Shown here one piece after another: positions 37,687 through 47,559 of a DNA stretch of 64,000 nt. This DNA is from Sphingobacterium lumbrici. GTDB lineage: Bacteria > Bacteroidota > Bacteroidia > Sphingobacteriales > Sphingobacteriaceae. Where the stretch lies: the NCBI RefSeq assembly GCF_006476045.1, contig NZ_SRZY01000002.1, positions 1 through 64,000 on the forward strand, given 5' to 3'. Each line of letters opens with the position of its first letter. The first letter of the stretch is position 1. The translations under genes were made by a program, and so were the position numbers. The notes under the pieces were generated by a model. That model was not told the DNA's origin and searched no databases. It was given only the letters and a program-made list of their open reading frames with translations.

Positions 37687-38952
37687 ATGCAAAACGATAT
37701 TTCTGCTGCCGAACCTTTGATCACGAATACCGCTATGATAGTGGGTATATTAATGTCTATACTGGGATTCGTATTTTACACGTCAAGTTTATCGAACAAA
37801 TATATCAGAGGCTTTTACAATATTATCCCTCCTTTATTGTTATGCTATTTTCTTCCGGGGATTTTGAATTCGTTTAACATTTTCGATGGTGAAAATTCCC
37901 CACTCACAGGTATTGGAAGCCGTTACTTTTTACCAGGTTGTTTAATTCTATTTATTATCAATTTAGATCTAAAGGAAATGTGGGCCTTGCGTAAGCGAGC
38001 AGGTTTAATGTTCATAACAGGTACGGTTGGTATTATACTCGGAGGCCCGTTAGCTGTATACCTTACGGCACTTGTAGCACCCGAAATTGTAGGAGGAGCT
38101 GGTCCGGATGAGGTATGGCGTGGATTAGGAGCTTTGGCAGGATCGTGGATTGGAGGAAGTGCTAATCAAGTTGCTCTACGGGAAATTCTCCAACCCTCAC
38201 CTAAACTATTCTCCTCCATTATTGCAGTCGATGTCTTCGTAGCGTACATCTGGATGGCATTTTTACTATACGGTGCAAGTAAATCCAAACAGTTTGACAA
38301 ATTTTTCAACGCCGATTCAAAAGATGTCGATGCTTTGATGATCAAGATGGATGAAAAATCAAAAACGAATAACCGCATGCCGGAGACAAAAGATTTTATT
38401 ATCATGCTGGCTTTAGCATTTGGAGGAACAGGGTTAGCCTCTTTCCTTGCAGAGCCCCTTGCCAATTACGTAGCCCAATACTACCCCGGTTTGGAAAAAT
38501 TTTCATTAACCAATAGTTTTTTCTGGCTTGTTCTTTTTGCGACTATAATCGGTATATCCCTTTCTTTTACTCCTGCTAAAAAACTTGAAAATGCAGGGGC
38601 ATCCAAAATAGGTACAGTATTACTGTACATGCTTATCGTGACTATAGGCATGCAAATGGATATTCTTGCTATCTTAGATAATCCCGGACTGTTTGTCGTA
38701 GGGATCATCTGGATTTTGTTTCACGCGTTGCTGCTCTTAATCGTTGGCAAAATATTCAAAATCCCTTTCTTTTATTATGCGGTAGGGAGTATGTCCAACA
38801 TTGGAGGGGTGGCTTCAGCTACAGTAACATCAGCCGCTTTTCACCCCTCATTAATATCTGTCGGTGTTATTCTATCGGTGTTTAGTTACGCCATAGGCAC
38901 ATATATGGGTTGGATCACAGCTCTACTGATGCAATTGGTATCTCCTATTTAG
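37687..38952 (+). CDS. DUF819 family membrane protein
   Basis: The 421-residue protein has about ten hydrophobic spans (from MIVGILMSILGFVFY near residue 17 to the last at about 395), with a charged cytoplasmic loop at about 197-235. The glycine-rich GALAGSWIGGSANQVA and SMSNIGGVASATVTSAAF segments are DUF819 landmarks (YjcL group). The family is made of integral membrane proteins with no proven substrate; sequence symmetry suggests a carrier. It has its own promoter region, divergent from the oxidoreductase, and may move the product or substrate of that enzyme. Confidence 0.85.
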   Translation: MQNDISAAEPLITNTAMIVGILMSILGFVFYTSSLSNKYIRGFYNIIPPLLLCYFLPGILNSFNIFDGENSPLTGIGSRYFLPGCLILFIINLDLKEMWALRKRAGLMFITGTVGIILGGPLAVYLTALVAPEIVGGAGPDEVWRGLGALAGSWIGGSANQVALREILQPSPKLFSSIIAVDVFVAYIWMAFLLYGASKSKQFDKFFNADSKDVDALMIKMDEKSKTNNRMPETKDFIIMLALAFGGTGLASFLAEPLANYVAQYYPGLEKFSLTNSFFWLVLFATIIGISLSFTPAKKLENAGASKIGTVLLYMLIVTIGMQMDILAILDNPGLFVVGIIWILFHALLLLIVGKIFKIPFFYYAVGSMSNIGGVASATVTSAAFHPSLISVGVILSVFSYAIGTYMGWITALLMQLVSPI

Positions 38953-39042
38953 AAATATAAGAGCCCTCAATCATCGTTTTCTTCGTCGCAATTAATATTG
39001 CTCATCCGCGTTTTATTGGCTATTTTTGAAAAATAAATCTAA

Positions 39043-40713
39043 ATGAGAAATTATACATTAATATACCTTACCCTAACACTATGCTGCTGCTGCTTATCTC
39101 CTATTCAGGCGCAGCTCATGAAAGCAAAAGAAATCTTTAACCGGGCCGATTCCCTACGTGGTGAGCTAACACCTCTACGTACTTGTTATGATATTCAATA
39201 TTATCACTTAGACGTAAAAGTAGATCTTGACAATAAATTTATTTCAGGTTCAAATTTATTCCGGTTTCGGGCTGTAGATGATTTCACAAAACTTCAATTT
39301 GATTTATTTGACAATTTATCCATTGATAAAGTAGAGTACGATGGAAAGACACTTCCTTTTAACAGAGAGTTCCATGCTGTTTTTATAGAGTTTCCGAATA
39401 CCATAGAAAAAGGTAAAATCGACTCCTTTACTGTGTACTATTCAGGAAATCCGATTCAAGCAACCCGAGCTCCCTGGGATGGCGGGTTCGACTGGAAAAA
39501 AGACACCAATGGCAAACCTTTCGTGGCTACGGCATGTCAAGGTCTGGGAGCCAGTGTGTGGTGGCCCAATAAAGACCATCAATCTGATGAAGCCGACAGC
39601 ATATTGATTTCGGTATCTGTCCCAGAGGATCTCATCAATGTCTCTAATGGACGATTAATTAAAACTGAAAACACAAAAGATGGCTATAAAACATACCATT
39701 GGAAAGTAACCAATCCTATTAACAACTATAATATTGCGTTAAACATTGGCGATTACGTACATCTAAGCGAAGTCTATGCAGGCGAAAAGGGGAATTTGGA
39801 TATAGACTATTATATTTTAAGAGAAAATAACCAAAAGAGGAAAGTAAATCATTTGAAAAAGAACGTAAGAGAAACATTGCAGGCATTTGAACACTGGTTC
39901 GGTCCTTATCCATTTTATGAAGATGGTTATAAGATTGTTGAAACAGCCCACTTAGGAATGGAACACCAAAGTGCAATAGCTTATGGCAACAAATACCAAA
40001 ATGGATATTTGGGACGCGATGGCTCGAATACAGGCTGGGGTAAAAAATGGGATTTTATTATTGTGCACGAATCTGGTCATGAATGGTTTGGCAATAACAT
40101 CACGGCATCTGACCTGGCGGATATGTGGATTCATGAAAGTTTCACAAATTATTCTGAAGCACTATTTATTGATTATTTTTATGGCAAAGAAGCGAGTCAA
40201 GCCTATGTTCATGGAAATAGAGCAGGGATACTAAACGACAAACCTCTTCTGGGGCCATATAAGGTCAATAAAGAGGGCTCTGGAGATATGTATATCAAAG
40301 GAGGTGTATTGCATAATATGATCCGGACAATCATCGATAATGACGAAAATTGGCGGAATATCCTGAGAGGTTTAAATGAAAAATTTTACCACCGTCAAGT
40401 CAATTACCACGACATAGTAACCTATATTTCTGAAGAAACGGGCATTGATTGTACTGCGATATTTGAGCAATATGTTAAACACAGGGGCATCCCTACGTTA
40501 GAGATCTCTTTTGATAATTCGGGGCGGTCGTCAGGAAGATGGATTAGCGAAGTAGAAGGTTTTAATATGCCGATTCATATCGGCACAAAAGGGAATAAAA
40601 AACAGCTTATAAAGCTTACAAATTCATTCACACGTATAAACATTCCGGGACTGACAAAGGAAAATCTAGAAATAGATACCTATAATTATTATATTGGTGT
40701 TTTGATGCAATAA
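39043..40713 (+). CDS. M1 family zinc metallopeptidase (aminopeptidase)
   Basis: The 556-residue protein begins with a signal peptide (LTLCCCCLSPIQAQ) and carries a gluzincin site: HESGH at 342-346 with the second zinc ligand His346 and Glu365 nineteen residues on. The substrate-anchoring motif reads LGMEHQS at about 306, in place of GAMEN. It lacks the long C-terminal helical domain of full-length aminopeptidase N, as in other short Bacteroidota M1 enzymes. It should trim peptides in the periplasm or outside the cell. It is monocistronic and lies between the DUF819 gene and the rod-shape cluster. Confidence 0.9.
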   Translation: MRNYTLIYLTLTLCCCCLSPIQAQLMKAKEIFNRADSLRGELTPLRTCYDIQYYHLDVKVDLDNKFISGSNLFRFRAVDDFTKLQFDLFDNLSIDKVEYDGKTLPFNREFHAVFIEFPNTIEKGKIDSFTVYYSGNPIQATRAPWDGGFDWKKDTNGKPFVATACQGLGASVWWPNKDHQSDEADSILISVSVPEDLINVSNGRLIKTENTKDGYKTYHWKVTNPINNYNIALNIGDYVHLSEVYAGEKGNLDIDYYILRENNQKRKVNHLKKNVRETLQAFEHWFGPYPFYEDGYKIVETAHLGMEHQSAIAYGNKYQNGYLGRDGSNTGWGKKWDFIIVHESGHEWFGNNITASDLADMWIHESFTNYSEALFIDYFYGKEASQAYVHGNRAGILNDKPLLGPYKVNKEGSGDMYIKGGVLHNMIRTIIDNDENWRNILRGLNEKFYHRQVNYHDIVTYISEETGIDCTAIFEQYVKHRGIPTLEISFDNSGRSSGRWISEVEGFNMPIHIGTKGNKKQLIKLTNSFTRINIPGLTKENLEIDTYNYYIGVLMQ

Positions 40714-40796
40714 ATGACCAATAAAAGCGTTGTCCAATACACTTTACAAGCTTGGAAATAATTGAACAATTTAAGTTGTTTTTTTGCAGGGATACG

Positions 40797-40828
40797 TTGT
40801 TATAAACGATTTTTTTTCACTAGGTTTG
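40797..40828 (+). promoter_or_regulatory. mreB promoter
   Basis: TTG at 40797-40799 and TAGGTTTG at 40821-40828, 21 bases apart and 33 bases before mreB. A T-rich stretch (TTTTTTTTC) lies between them. Confidence 0.6.
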
Positions 40829-40861
40829 CATTTAATTATAATATAGAACAATTCTTACCAA

Positions 40862-41884
40862 ATGGGATTATTTAATTGGTTTACGCAAGAAGTTGCAATC
40901 GACTTAGGGACAGCGAATACCTTAATTATTCATAATGATAAAGTAGTAGTGGATGAACCCTCTATTGTTGCTTTTGATCGCTCTACCAACAAAGTAATAG
41001 CGATCGGCCGACAGGCTATGCAAATGGAAGGTAAAACACACGACAATATAAAAACTGTAAGACCATTGCGCGATGGTGTTATTGCTGATTTTACGGCAGC
41101 AGAGCATTTAATACGGGGAATGGTGAAATTGGTGAATGGTGGTAAATCTTGGTTTTTCCCGTCCCTTCGTATGGTGGTATGTATTCCATCAGGAATCACG
41201 GAGGTGGAAAAACGCGCAGTACGCGATTCAGCCGAAATTGCAGGAGCTAAAGAGGTTTATCTGATCCATGAACCTATGGCGGCAGCTGTCGGTATAGGCA
41301 TTGATGTAGAGGAGCCTGTCGGCAACATGATTATCGATATAGGCGGTGGAACAACAGAGATAGCCGTTATCGCATTATCCGGTATCGTTTGTGATCAATC
41401 TATTCGCGTAGCAGGAGATAATTTTGACTCTGACATCGTGCAGTATATTCGTCGTCAGCACAACATCATGATTGGTGACCGTACCGCAGAAAAGATCAAA
41501 ATCGAAGTAGGTGCAGCTCTTCCTGAATTACAAGAACCACCTGAAGATTTTGCCGTTCAAGGTCGTGACTTAATGACGGGTATTCCAAAACAAATCACGG
41601 TATCTTACACCGAAATTGCGCACTGTCTGGACAAATCAATTTCTAAAATTGAGGAAGCTATTTTAAAAGCGTTAGAAATAACTCCACCGGAGCTCTCTGC
41701 AGACATCTACCAAACCGGCATCTATCTGACGGGAGGAGGTGCCTTGTTACGTGGACTGGATAAACGTATACAGGCTAAAACTAAATTACCTGTTCACGTT
41801 GCCGAAGATCCCTTACGGGCTGTAGTACGTGGCACCGGTATTGCATTAAAAAATATCGGAAGGTTCAAGTTTTTAATGCAATAA
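40862..41884 (+). CDS. mreB: Rod shape-determining protein MreB
   Basis: The 340-residue protein is an actin-like ATPase with the phosphate motifs IDLGTANTLI at about residue 14, IDIGGGTTEIAV at about 159, and LTGGGALLRGLD at about 289 near the adenosine site. It polymerises at the inner membrane and guides lateral wall synthesis with MreC, MreD, RodA and PBP2, all of which follow. The N-terminus has a short amphipathic helix (LFNWFTQEV) suited to membrane contact. A 234-base structured spacer, unusually long for this cluster, separates it from mreC. Confidence 0.97.
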   Translation: MGLFNWFTQEVAIDLGTANTLIIHNDKVVVDEPSIVAFDRSTNKVIAIGRQAMQMEGKTHDNIKTVRPLRDGVIADFTAAEHLIRGMVKLVNGGKSWFFPSLRMVVCIPSGITEVEKRAVRDSAEIAGAKEVYLIHEPMAAAVGIGIDVEEPVGNMIIDIGGGTTEIAVIALSGIVCDQSIRVAGDNFDSDIVQYIRRQHNIMIGDRTAEKIKIEVGAALPELQEPPEDFAVQGRDLMTGIPKQITVSYTEIAHCLDKSISKIEEAILKALEITPPELSADIYQTGIYLTGGGALLRGLDKRIQAKTKLPVHVAEDPLRAVVRGTGIALKNIGRFKFLMQ

Positions 41885-41900
41885 TATACTGAATAAATCT

Positions 41901-41994
41901 GCATGAGTTACCGCTCCCACAAAGACATGAACTAAGCTTGGTGATCTCTTGAACACCACTTGGAAATAGATTAAGAAGTAAAAATAACTCATGC
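41901..41994 (+). other. Nested stem-loop structure in the mreB-mreC spacer
   Basis: GCATGAGTTA (41901-41910) and TAACTCATGC (41985-41994) pair perfectly to enclose 74 bases. Inside, AAG-CU-UGGUG pairs with CACCA-CUU around a ten-base loop (about 41934-41967). The nested arrangement suggests an RNA element in the mreB-mreC message, for example a processing or stability site, but a short inserted palindromic repeat is also possible. Confidence 0.4.
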
Positions 41995-42046
41995 AAGCTT
42001 CATCGCCGTTTAACGACAATTTATTCGGGTGAAAAACATATATGGG

Positions 42047-42082
42047 CGCGATATAGAAAAGCATTACTTCTTCTATATCGCG
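42047..42082 (+). other. Second stem-loop before mreC
   Basis: CGCGATATAGAA and TTCTATATCGCG form a perfect 12-pair stem with a 12-base loop, ending 36 bases before the mreC ATG. There is no T run, so it is not a typical terminator; it could limit or protect the mreC message. Confidence 0.45.
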
Positions 42083-42118
42083 TACTTGTTAAATAACATA
42101 ATGAAGTAGTAAAGAAAC

Positions 42119-42958
42119 ATGAAAAACTTATGGCTCTTCCTGGTTAGATATAATGCCTTTTTTTGGTTCATACTGTTTTTCGTGCTTTCCATTTTTTTAG
42201 TAGTACGAAATAACAATTTTCAACGCACCTCCTTCGTAAATTCGTCTAATATCGTAACAGGGTCTTTTTATAAAAACGTAAATTCATGGAAAAGTTATCT
42301 CGCATTATCTTCAACTAACGAGGAATTAGCGCTAGAAAATGCCAAATTACGCCAACAGCTGGAAAATTATATCGGTAGGGATACGCTGGAGCGTGTATCT
42401 TTCGCTGATTCAATAGATACCGGCAGATATGAATTTATTGTCGCTGCTGTCGTGAACAACAGTATTCATCAGAAAAGTAATTTTTTGACCTTGGATAAGG
42501 GGAGTAACGATGGTGTGGAACTTGGGATGGGAGTCATTACCTCTAACGGTGTTGTAGGATCAGTGCTAAATGTTTCACCCCATTTTAGCACCGTAAAATC
42601 GCTACTACATCCGGACACAAAAATATCAGTTACCTTAGATAGCACAGCAGACGCTTTTGGCTCTTTAGTTTGGGGTAACAATACAGACTCACGCTACGCA
42701 ATGATTCGGGATATTCCCAATCACATAAAAGTTTATACAGGACAGGCAGTGTTTACTTCAGGATATTCTACATTATATCCTAAGGGTATCAAAGTAGGAC
42801 ACATTGTTGAATCCGGAATTACATCCGGAGAAAGTTTTAAGGACATACGCATTTTATTGACTACAAATTTTTCAAATCTTAGTCATGTGTATATTGTAAA
42901 AGACAAATTAGCTATTGAAAAAATAGAACTCGAAGCGACAAATAAAGACAATGGGTAG
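42119..42958 (+). CDS. mreC: Rod shape-determining protein MreC
   Basis: The 279-residue protein has a membrane helix at about 12-30 (WFILFFVLSIFLVV), a coiled coil at about 60-85, and the periplasmic double beta-barrel domain with LTLDKGSNDGVELGMGVI and SGYSTLYPKGIKVGHIV, the MreC signature. It spans the inner membrane and activates the PBP2-RodA pair. It overlaps mreD by 8 bases and comes after the structured spacer. Confidence 0.94.
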   Translation: MKNLWLFLVRYNAFFWFILFFVLSIFLVVRNNNFQRTSFVNSSNIVTGSFYKNVNSWKSYLALSSTNEELALENAKLRQQLENYIGRDTLERVSFADSIDTGRYEFIVAAVVNNSIHQKSNFLTLDKGSNDGVELGMGVITSNGVVGSVLNVSPHFSTVKSLLHPDTKISVTLDSTADAFGSLVWGNNTDSRYAMIRDIPNHIKVYTGQAVFTSGYSTLYPKGIKVGHIVESGITSGESFKDIRILLTTNFSNLSHVYIVKDKLAIEKIELEATNKDNG

Positions 42959-43475
42959 AATTATAATTAACAATATAATACGTTTTGTGATTTTAATAAT
43001 GCTTCAGGTTGCATTATTTAAGAACATAGGGTACTATAATTTAGCTACCCCATTCCCTTATATTTTATTTCTATTCCTTCTGCCCATCGGCACTCCCAAT
43101 CTCGTACTGTATGCTATTGCTTTCCTTACAGGACTTACCGTAGATGCGTTTTACGACACGATCGGCATCCATGCTGCAGCTTGTGTAGCATTTGTTTGGC
43201 TTAGGATATTTTTTCATAAGATTACCTTAGAAGCAGATGTCGTGAACTCGTTCGAAACACCTACCTGGAGTGAGATGGGATTCAAATGGTACAGTACTTA
43301 CATCGTATTGGGGACTTTGGCACATCACCTTGTACTGTATTTGGTCGAAGTATTCTCTTTCCAAAATATACTTTATACCTTAACGAGTGTTGGGTTAAGC
43401 AGTGTATTTACCATTGTAGTAATTTTTATAATAGGAGTGCTTACATACAAACGCAAATCGCGTTTGGGAATTTAA
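42951..43475 (+). CDS. mreD: Rod shape-determining protein MreD
   Basis: The 174-residue protein is very hydrophobic, with about five membrane spans (IIRFVILIMLQVALF, FPYILFLFLLPIG, LYAIAFLTGLTVDAF, the IVLGTLAHHLVLYLV span, SVFTIVVIFIIGVL). Its similarity to MreD is seen mainly by context and by length. It starts 8 bases inside mreC and is followed by mrdA 7 bases later, in the standard mreBCD-mrdA-rodA order. Confidence 0.88.
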   Translation: MGRIIINNIIRFVILIMLQVALFKNIGYYNLATPFPYILFLFLLPIGTPNLVLYAIAFLTGLTVDAFYDTIGIHAAACVAFVWLRIFFHKITLEADVVNSFETPTWSEMGFKWYSTYIVLGTLAHHLVLYLVEVFSFQNILYTLTSVGLSSVFTIVVIFIIGVLTYKRKSRLGI

Positions 43476-43482
43476 TAGATTC

Positions 43483-45441
43483 ATGAATAGTTTTTTTGAG
43501 CGAAAATTTGTCATACAAGGAATATTTATCGCAATAGCACTAGTTATTGTAGCTCGATTATTTTATTTGCAAATCATTGATGATTCCTTTTTGTTATCTG
43601 CAAACAATAATGTCTTACGTAAAGTAATCGTTTATCCGGCACGTGGTATTATTTTAGATAGAAATGGTAAAGTCATTGTTCAAAACGAGCCTGTATATGA
43701 CCTCTTAGTTACCCCTAGAGAGGTAAAAGATATTGATACGGCATTGCTATGCCAACTCATCCACATCGACATGGAAGGCTTTAAAAGCCGTATAGCAAAA
43801 GCTCGTGCGCACTCACCCTATCGTGCATCGCCGTTCGAAAAACTAATTTCTTCCGAAACCTATGCACGTCTACAAGAACATTTGCATAAGTTCAGAGGCT
43901 TTTACGTCCAGAATAGAACTGTTCGAAGCTATCCCGATAGCATTGCCGCTCAGTTTTTGGGATACATCCAAGAAGTAAATGACAAGGATATTGAACGGTC
44001 GAATGGTTTTTATAAACCTGGCGATTACATTGGTGCCAGCGGTGTTGAACGCTCGTATGAAGAGTTGCTAAGAGGAAGCCGGGGTGTCAAAAACCTGATG
44101 GTAGATGCATTGAACAGACCCAAAGGCGTATTTATGGAAGGTAAATACGATACATTGGCTGTTTCTGGGGATGGACTTGTATCCTCTTTAGATATTGAAT
44201 TGCAAATATTGGCCGAACAGCTTATGAGGAATAAGCTTGGATCTGTAGTCGCTATCGAACCATCTACCGGAGAGATTCTCACGTTTGTCAGCAGTCCGTC
44301 TTATGATCCTAATCTCATGGTAGGAAAAGACCGAGGCAACAACTACATGGACCTGCTCAACGATCCGACCAAGCCCATGTTCATCCGGCCTATTCAAGCT
44401 TCTTACCCCCCGGGATCTGTTTTTAAAGTAGTGGCAGCACTTACTGCCCAACAAGCCGGCGTGATCGATCAGAACACTGTATTTTTCTGTCCCCATGGCT
44501 ATTTTGTAAATGGTGCACGTATGGCCTGCACACATTATGACGGTCCTACAAGCCTTATAAAATCCATACAGATGTCGTGCAACACCTATTACGGCCATGT
44601 CTATGCAAGAATGTTGGATTCGCGAGGAATGCCAACACCGCAGGCTTACGATCTATGGCGCGAAGGATTGTTGAAATTTGGGTTAGGACATCCTTTGGGT
44701 ATCGACTTGCCTGGAGAAAAAGGCGGCAACGTCTATCCGTCTACTTATTTTACCAAAAGATTCAAAAGCGACAAGTGGAAATCGACTTATAATATTTCAC
44801 AATCTATCGGACAGGGAGAATTAGGTATTACTCCGCTACAAATGGCTAATGTTATGGCTATCGTAGCGAATAGGGGTTTTTACTATAGACCTCACCTGAT
44901 CAAGGGTATTGGTGAGAAGAAAATTGTCAAAGAAGAGTTTACCGAGAAAATACACGCAGGTGTCGATGCTAAATACTACGAACCCGTCATTGAAGGGATG
45001 AGTCGTGCTGTTAATATGGGTGGGACGGCCGCTAGCGTACGCATCGCCGGAATTGAAATGTGCGGAAAGACAGGGACGGTTCAGAATCCACATGGAAAAA
45101 ATCATGCGGTATTTTTCGCATTTGCTCCCCGGGAAAATCCAAAGATAGCGATTGCCGTATTCATTGAAAATGCAGGATATGGTGGTACATGGGCAGGTCC
45201 AATTGCCAGCATGCTCATCGAAAAGTATATAAACGACACAATCACCTTACCGAAGTATATTCAAGATCGTATATATAATGAAAACCTGTTGCCTAAGGTG
45301 GAGAAGAAAGAGTCAGCAATAAAAAAGAATCCGACAACCATCAAAAAAGACAGTGGCAAAGTACAAAAACAAATTGCACAGACCACGGATAAAAAAGAAC
45401 TTTTAGTACACCACAGCCAAGTTAGAAGAACGCATGAATAA
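43483..45441 (+). CDS. mrdA: Penicillin-binding protein 2 (transpeptidase)
   Basis: The 652-residue protein has an N-terminal membrane helix (about 10-29), a PBP dimerisation domain (about 50-220) and a transpeptidase domain with SVFK (Ser312, Lys315), SCN at about 366 and KTG at about 529. It crosslinks new peptidoglycan in the elongation complex with RodA. The C-terminal 60 residues are a Lys/Thr/Gln-rich tail (KKNPTTIKKDSGK), longer than in proteobacterial PBP2. It overlaps rodA by 8 bases. Confidence 0.96.
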   Translation: MNSFFERKFVIQGIFIAIALVIVARLFYLQIIDDSFLLSANNNVLRKVIVYPARGIILDRNGKVIVQNEPVYDLLVTPREVKDIDTALLCQLIHIDMEGFKSRIAKARAHSPYRASPFEKLISSETYARLQEHLHKFRGFYVQNRTVRSYPDSIAAQFLGYIQEVNDKDIERSNGFYKPGDYIGASGVERSYEELLRGSRGVKNLMVDALNRPKGVFMEGKYDTLAVSGDGLVSSLDIELQILAEQLMRNKLGSVVAIEPSTGEILTFVSSPSYDPNLMVGKDRGNNYMDLLNDPTKPMFIRPIQASYPPGSVFKVVAALTAQQAGVIDQNTVFFCPHGYFVNGARMACTHYDGPTSLIKSIQMSCNTYYGHVYARMLDSRGMPTPQAYDLWREGLLKFGLGHPLGIDLPGEKGGNVYPSTYFTKRFKSDKWKSTYNISQSIGQGELGITPLQMANVMAIVANRGFYYRPHLIKGIGEKKIVKEEFTEKIHAGVDAKYYEPVIEGMSRAVNMGGTAASVRIAGIEMCGKTGTVQNPHGKNHAVFFAFAPRENPKIAIAVFIENAGYGGTWAGPIASMLIEKYINDTITLPKYIQDRIYNENLLPKVEKKESAIKKNPTTIKKDSGKVQKQIAQTTDKKELLVHHSQVRRTHE

Positions 45442-46708
45442 ACTACAGAACAACAGCTTTCTTGGTCGGATAGATTGGATTACAATAGGTCTGTGGTTTC
45501 TATTATGTCTGATTGGATGGTTTAATATTCATGCTGCTGTATTTGATCCCGAGCATCCCGGTCTCTTCAATTTGGAAACAAATTACGGAAAACAATCTAT
45601 TTTCATTTTTACAGCAGTCATTATCGGATTTTGTATTCTTATCATCGACTCCCGGTTCTTTATTTCCATCACTCCTATCCTCTACATTATTGTTATTCTA
45701 TTGTTGGTTGCTGTATTAGTCGTCGGTCGAAATGTGGGCGGTAACCAAGCCTGGATTCCCATCGGAAGCTTTAGATTACAACCCTCCGAATTTGGAAAAT
45801 TAGTTACTTGCCTATTGTTGGCTTACTATCTTAATACGCAAGCTAGTAAAACCCCAAATAAAAAAACATTACTCATTGGAGCCTGTGTTGTCCTGTTTCC
45901 CGTCGGATTGGTGATGCTACAGCCCGACACAGGTTCTGCCTTAGCTTTTTTCTCTTTAGTTTTTGTCTTTTATAGAGAGGGGTTTCTTAGTAACCTTGTC
46001 TTGATTTTGGGAGCACTTGCTATTTTACTTTTTGTATTGGCTCTATTGATAAATCAGTGGATATTGGTTGGAGTTATTGCTTTGGTGGCATTGTTTTTCA
46101 TGTTATTATTCCGTAAACGTAGAAAGAACATGATCAACGTAGGCGTATTATTCATAGCCTCCTCTGTTTATATTCTAGGAGTAGATTTTGCTTATGAGCA
46201 AATATTACAGCCCCACCAAAGGAACCGTATCGATATTATTTTAGGAAAAATGGATGATCCAAGAGGGCAAGGCTATAATTTAAATCAATCCAAAATAGCT
46301 ATCGGATCAGGGCAACTTTTTGGCAAAGGCTATCTTCAAGGCACGCAAACGAAATATAACTTTGTGCCTGAACAAAGTACGGATTTTATTTTTTGCACGA
46401 TAGGCGAAGAATGGGGGTTTGCAGGGTCGGTGTTCCTTATTTGTATTTACCTTACGCTATTGCTGCGAATCGTCAATATCGCTGAACGACAGCGCACCAC
46501 CTTTGCACGGATATATGCGTATGGTGTAGCTTCTATACTGTTCTTCCATTTTTTTATCAATATCGGGATGACAATAGGTATTGTTCCCGTAATCGGTATT
46601 CCACTTCCATTTATAAGCTACGGTGGATCGTCCTTGTGGAGTTTTACAATATTATTATTTATTCTGCTTCGTTTTGATTCGACCCGCAAAGGCCTGAGTC
46701 AAATCTAA
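45434..46708 (+). CDS. rodA: Peptidoglycan glycosyltransferase RodA
   Basis: The 424-residue protein is a SEDS-family glycosyltransferase with about ten membrane helices. Landmarks are GNQAWIPIGSFRLQPSEFGK (the substrate-groove segment), DTGSALAF, and the C-terminal FNIGMTIGIVPV-type INIGMTIGIVPVIGIPLPF and YGGSS. It polymerises glycan strands and works with PBP2. A loop at about 195-240 holds two additional hydrophobic spans. Its end overlaps the convergent nucleoside phosphorylase gene by 4 bases. Confidence 0.95.
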   Translation: MNKLQNNSFLGRIDWITIGLWFLLCLIGWFNIHAAVFDPEHPGLFNLETNYGKQSIFIFTAVIIGFCILIIDSRFFISITPILYIIVILLLVAVLVVGRNVGGNQAWIPIGSFRLQPSEFGKLVTCLLLAYYLNTQASKTPNKKTLLIGACVVLFPVGLVMLQPDTGSALAFFSLVFVFYREGFLSNLVLILGALAILLFVLALLINQWILVGVIALVALFFMLLFRKRRKNMINVGVLFIASSVYILGVDFAYEQILQPHQRNRIDIILGKMDDPRGQGYNLNQSKIAIGSGQLFGKGYLQGTQTKYNFVPEQSTDFIFCTIGEEWGFAGSVFLICIYLTLLLRIVNIAERQRTTFARIYAYGVASILFFHFFINIGMTIGIVPVIGIPLPFISYGGSSLWSFTILLFILLRFDSTRKGLSQI

Positions 46709-47559
46709 ATTCTATCCAAGACCCAACGAATAGCATTATCGATAATTTCTTGCGGATTTTCACAAAACTGCTCATTAACCCGACTCGCTAAAATTGCATT
46801 TATCGAAATCGCATGGTGACCAAACATATTGGCCAAAGCATACATACCTGCGGTCTCCATTTCTAAATTAGTGATTTGTCTGCCCTCCAAGGAAAAGACA
46901 TTTGCTGTCTTTATCAAATCGGGATATACGTTATGAGAACGAACATTCCGCCCTTGGGGACCATAAAATCCCGGAACCGTCATCGTTATACCGTGTGGCA
47001 AATCCTTTGCAAATTTCTCCATTAACCTTTCACTTGCCATCCCTACATAAGGGCTGAAACTCAATTTTGGAAATTGTAGTGCAATTTCCTCTTTTATCCG
47101 AAGTTCAATAGCGGTATATGGCTTGATATAATATTGCATTAGCGCGTCAAAACCTATTGCATATTCACTCGCAAGGATAGTTCCTATTGCAATATTCCCC
47201 TGAATCGAACCTGAAGTGCCAATACGGATAATGTCTAATGATGTCAGCTCGGATTTCAGCGCCTTGGTCGTGAAATCGATATTTACCAGTGCATCAATTT
47301 CATTAATAACAATATCAATATTATCAGTTCCAATTCCCGTAGAGATAACGGAAATACGCCTACCCCGCAATGTTCCGGTATGTGTAATAAACTCTCGCTT
47401 ACCTTTTTTTACTTCTAACGTATCAAAGTACTGAGACACAACAGATACCCGATCGGGGTCTCCAACGAAAATTATTGTTTCCGCTAAGTCTTCCGGCTTT
47501 AGATTTAAATGGTAAATACTCCCATCCCCATTTAATATCAATTCTGAATCAGCTATCAT
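46705..47559 (-). CDS. Nucleoside phosphorylase (uridine phosphorylase-like)
   Basis: The 284-residue protein is a PNP/UDP-type phosphorylase: VGDPDRVSVVSQYF and STGIGTDNIDIVINE supply the phosphate site, IRIGTSGSIQG the conserved Gly-rich strand, and the C-terminal LEMETAGMYALANMFGHHAISINAILASR the ribose-binding MET segment. It splits nucleosides with phosphate in salvage. Uridine preference is inferred from overall resemblance. It is the last of three minus-strand genes with ATGA overlaps. Confidence 0.88.
   Translation of the reverse strand: MIADSELILNGDGSIYHLNLKPEDLAETIIFVGDPDRVSVVSQYFDTLEVKKGKREFITHTGTLRGRRISVISTGIGTDNIDIVINEIDALVNIDFTTKALKSELTSLDIIRIGTSGSIQGNIAIGTILASEYAIGFDALMQYYIKPYTAIELRIKEEIALQFPKLSFSPYVGMASERLMEKFAKDLPHGITMTVPGFYGPQGRNVRSHNVYPDLIKTANVFSLEGRQITNLEMETAGMYALANMFGHHAISINAILASRVNEQFCENPQEIIDNAIRWVLDRI

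Noticed and set aside
42047..42082. Terminator after mreB
   Set aside because: The stem is strong but no T run follows, so it is kept as a structure only.
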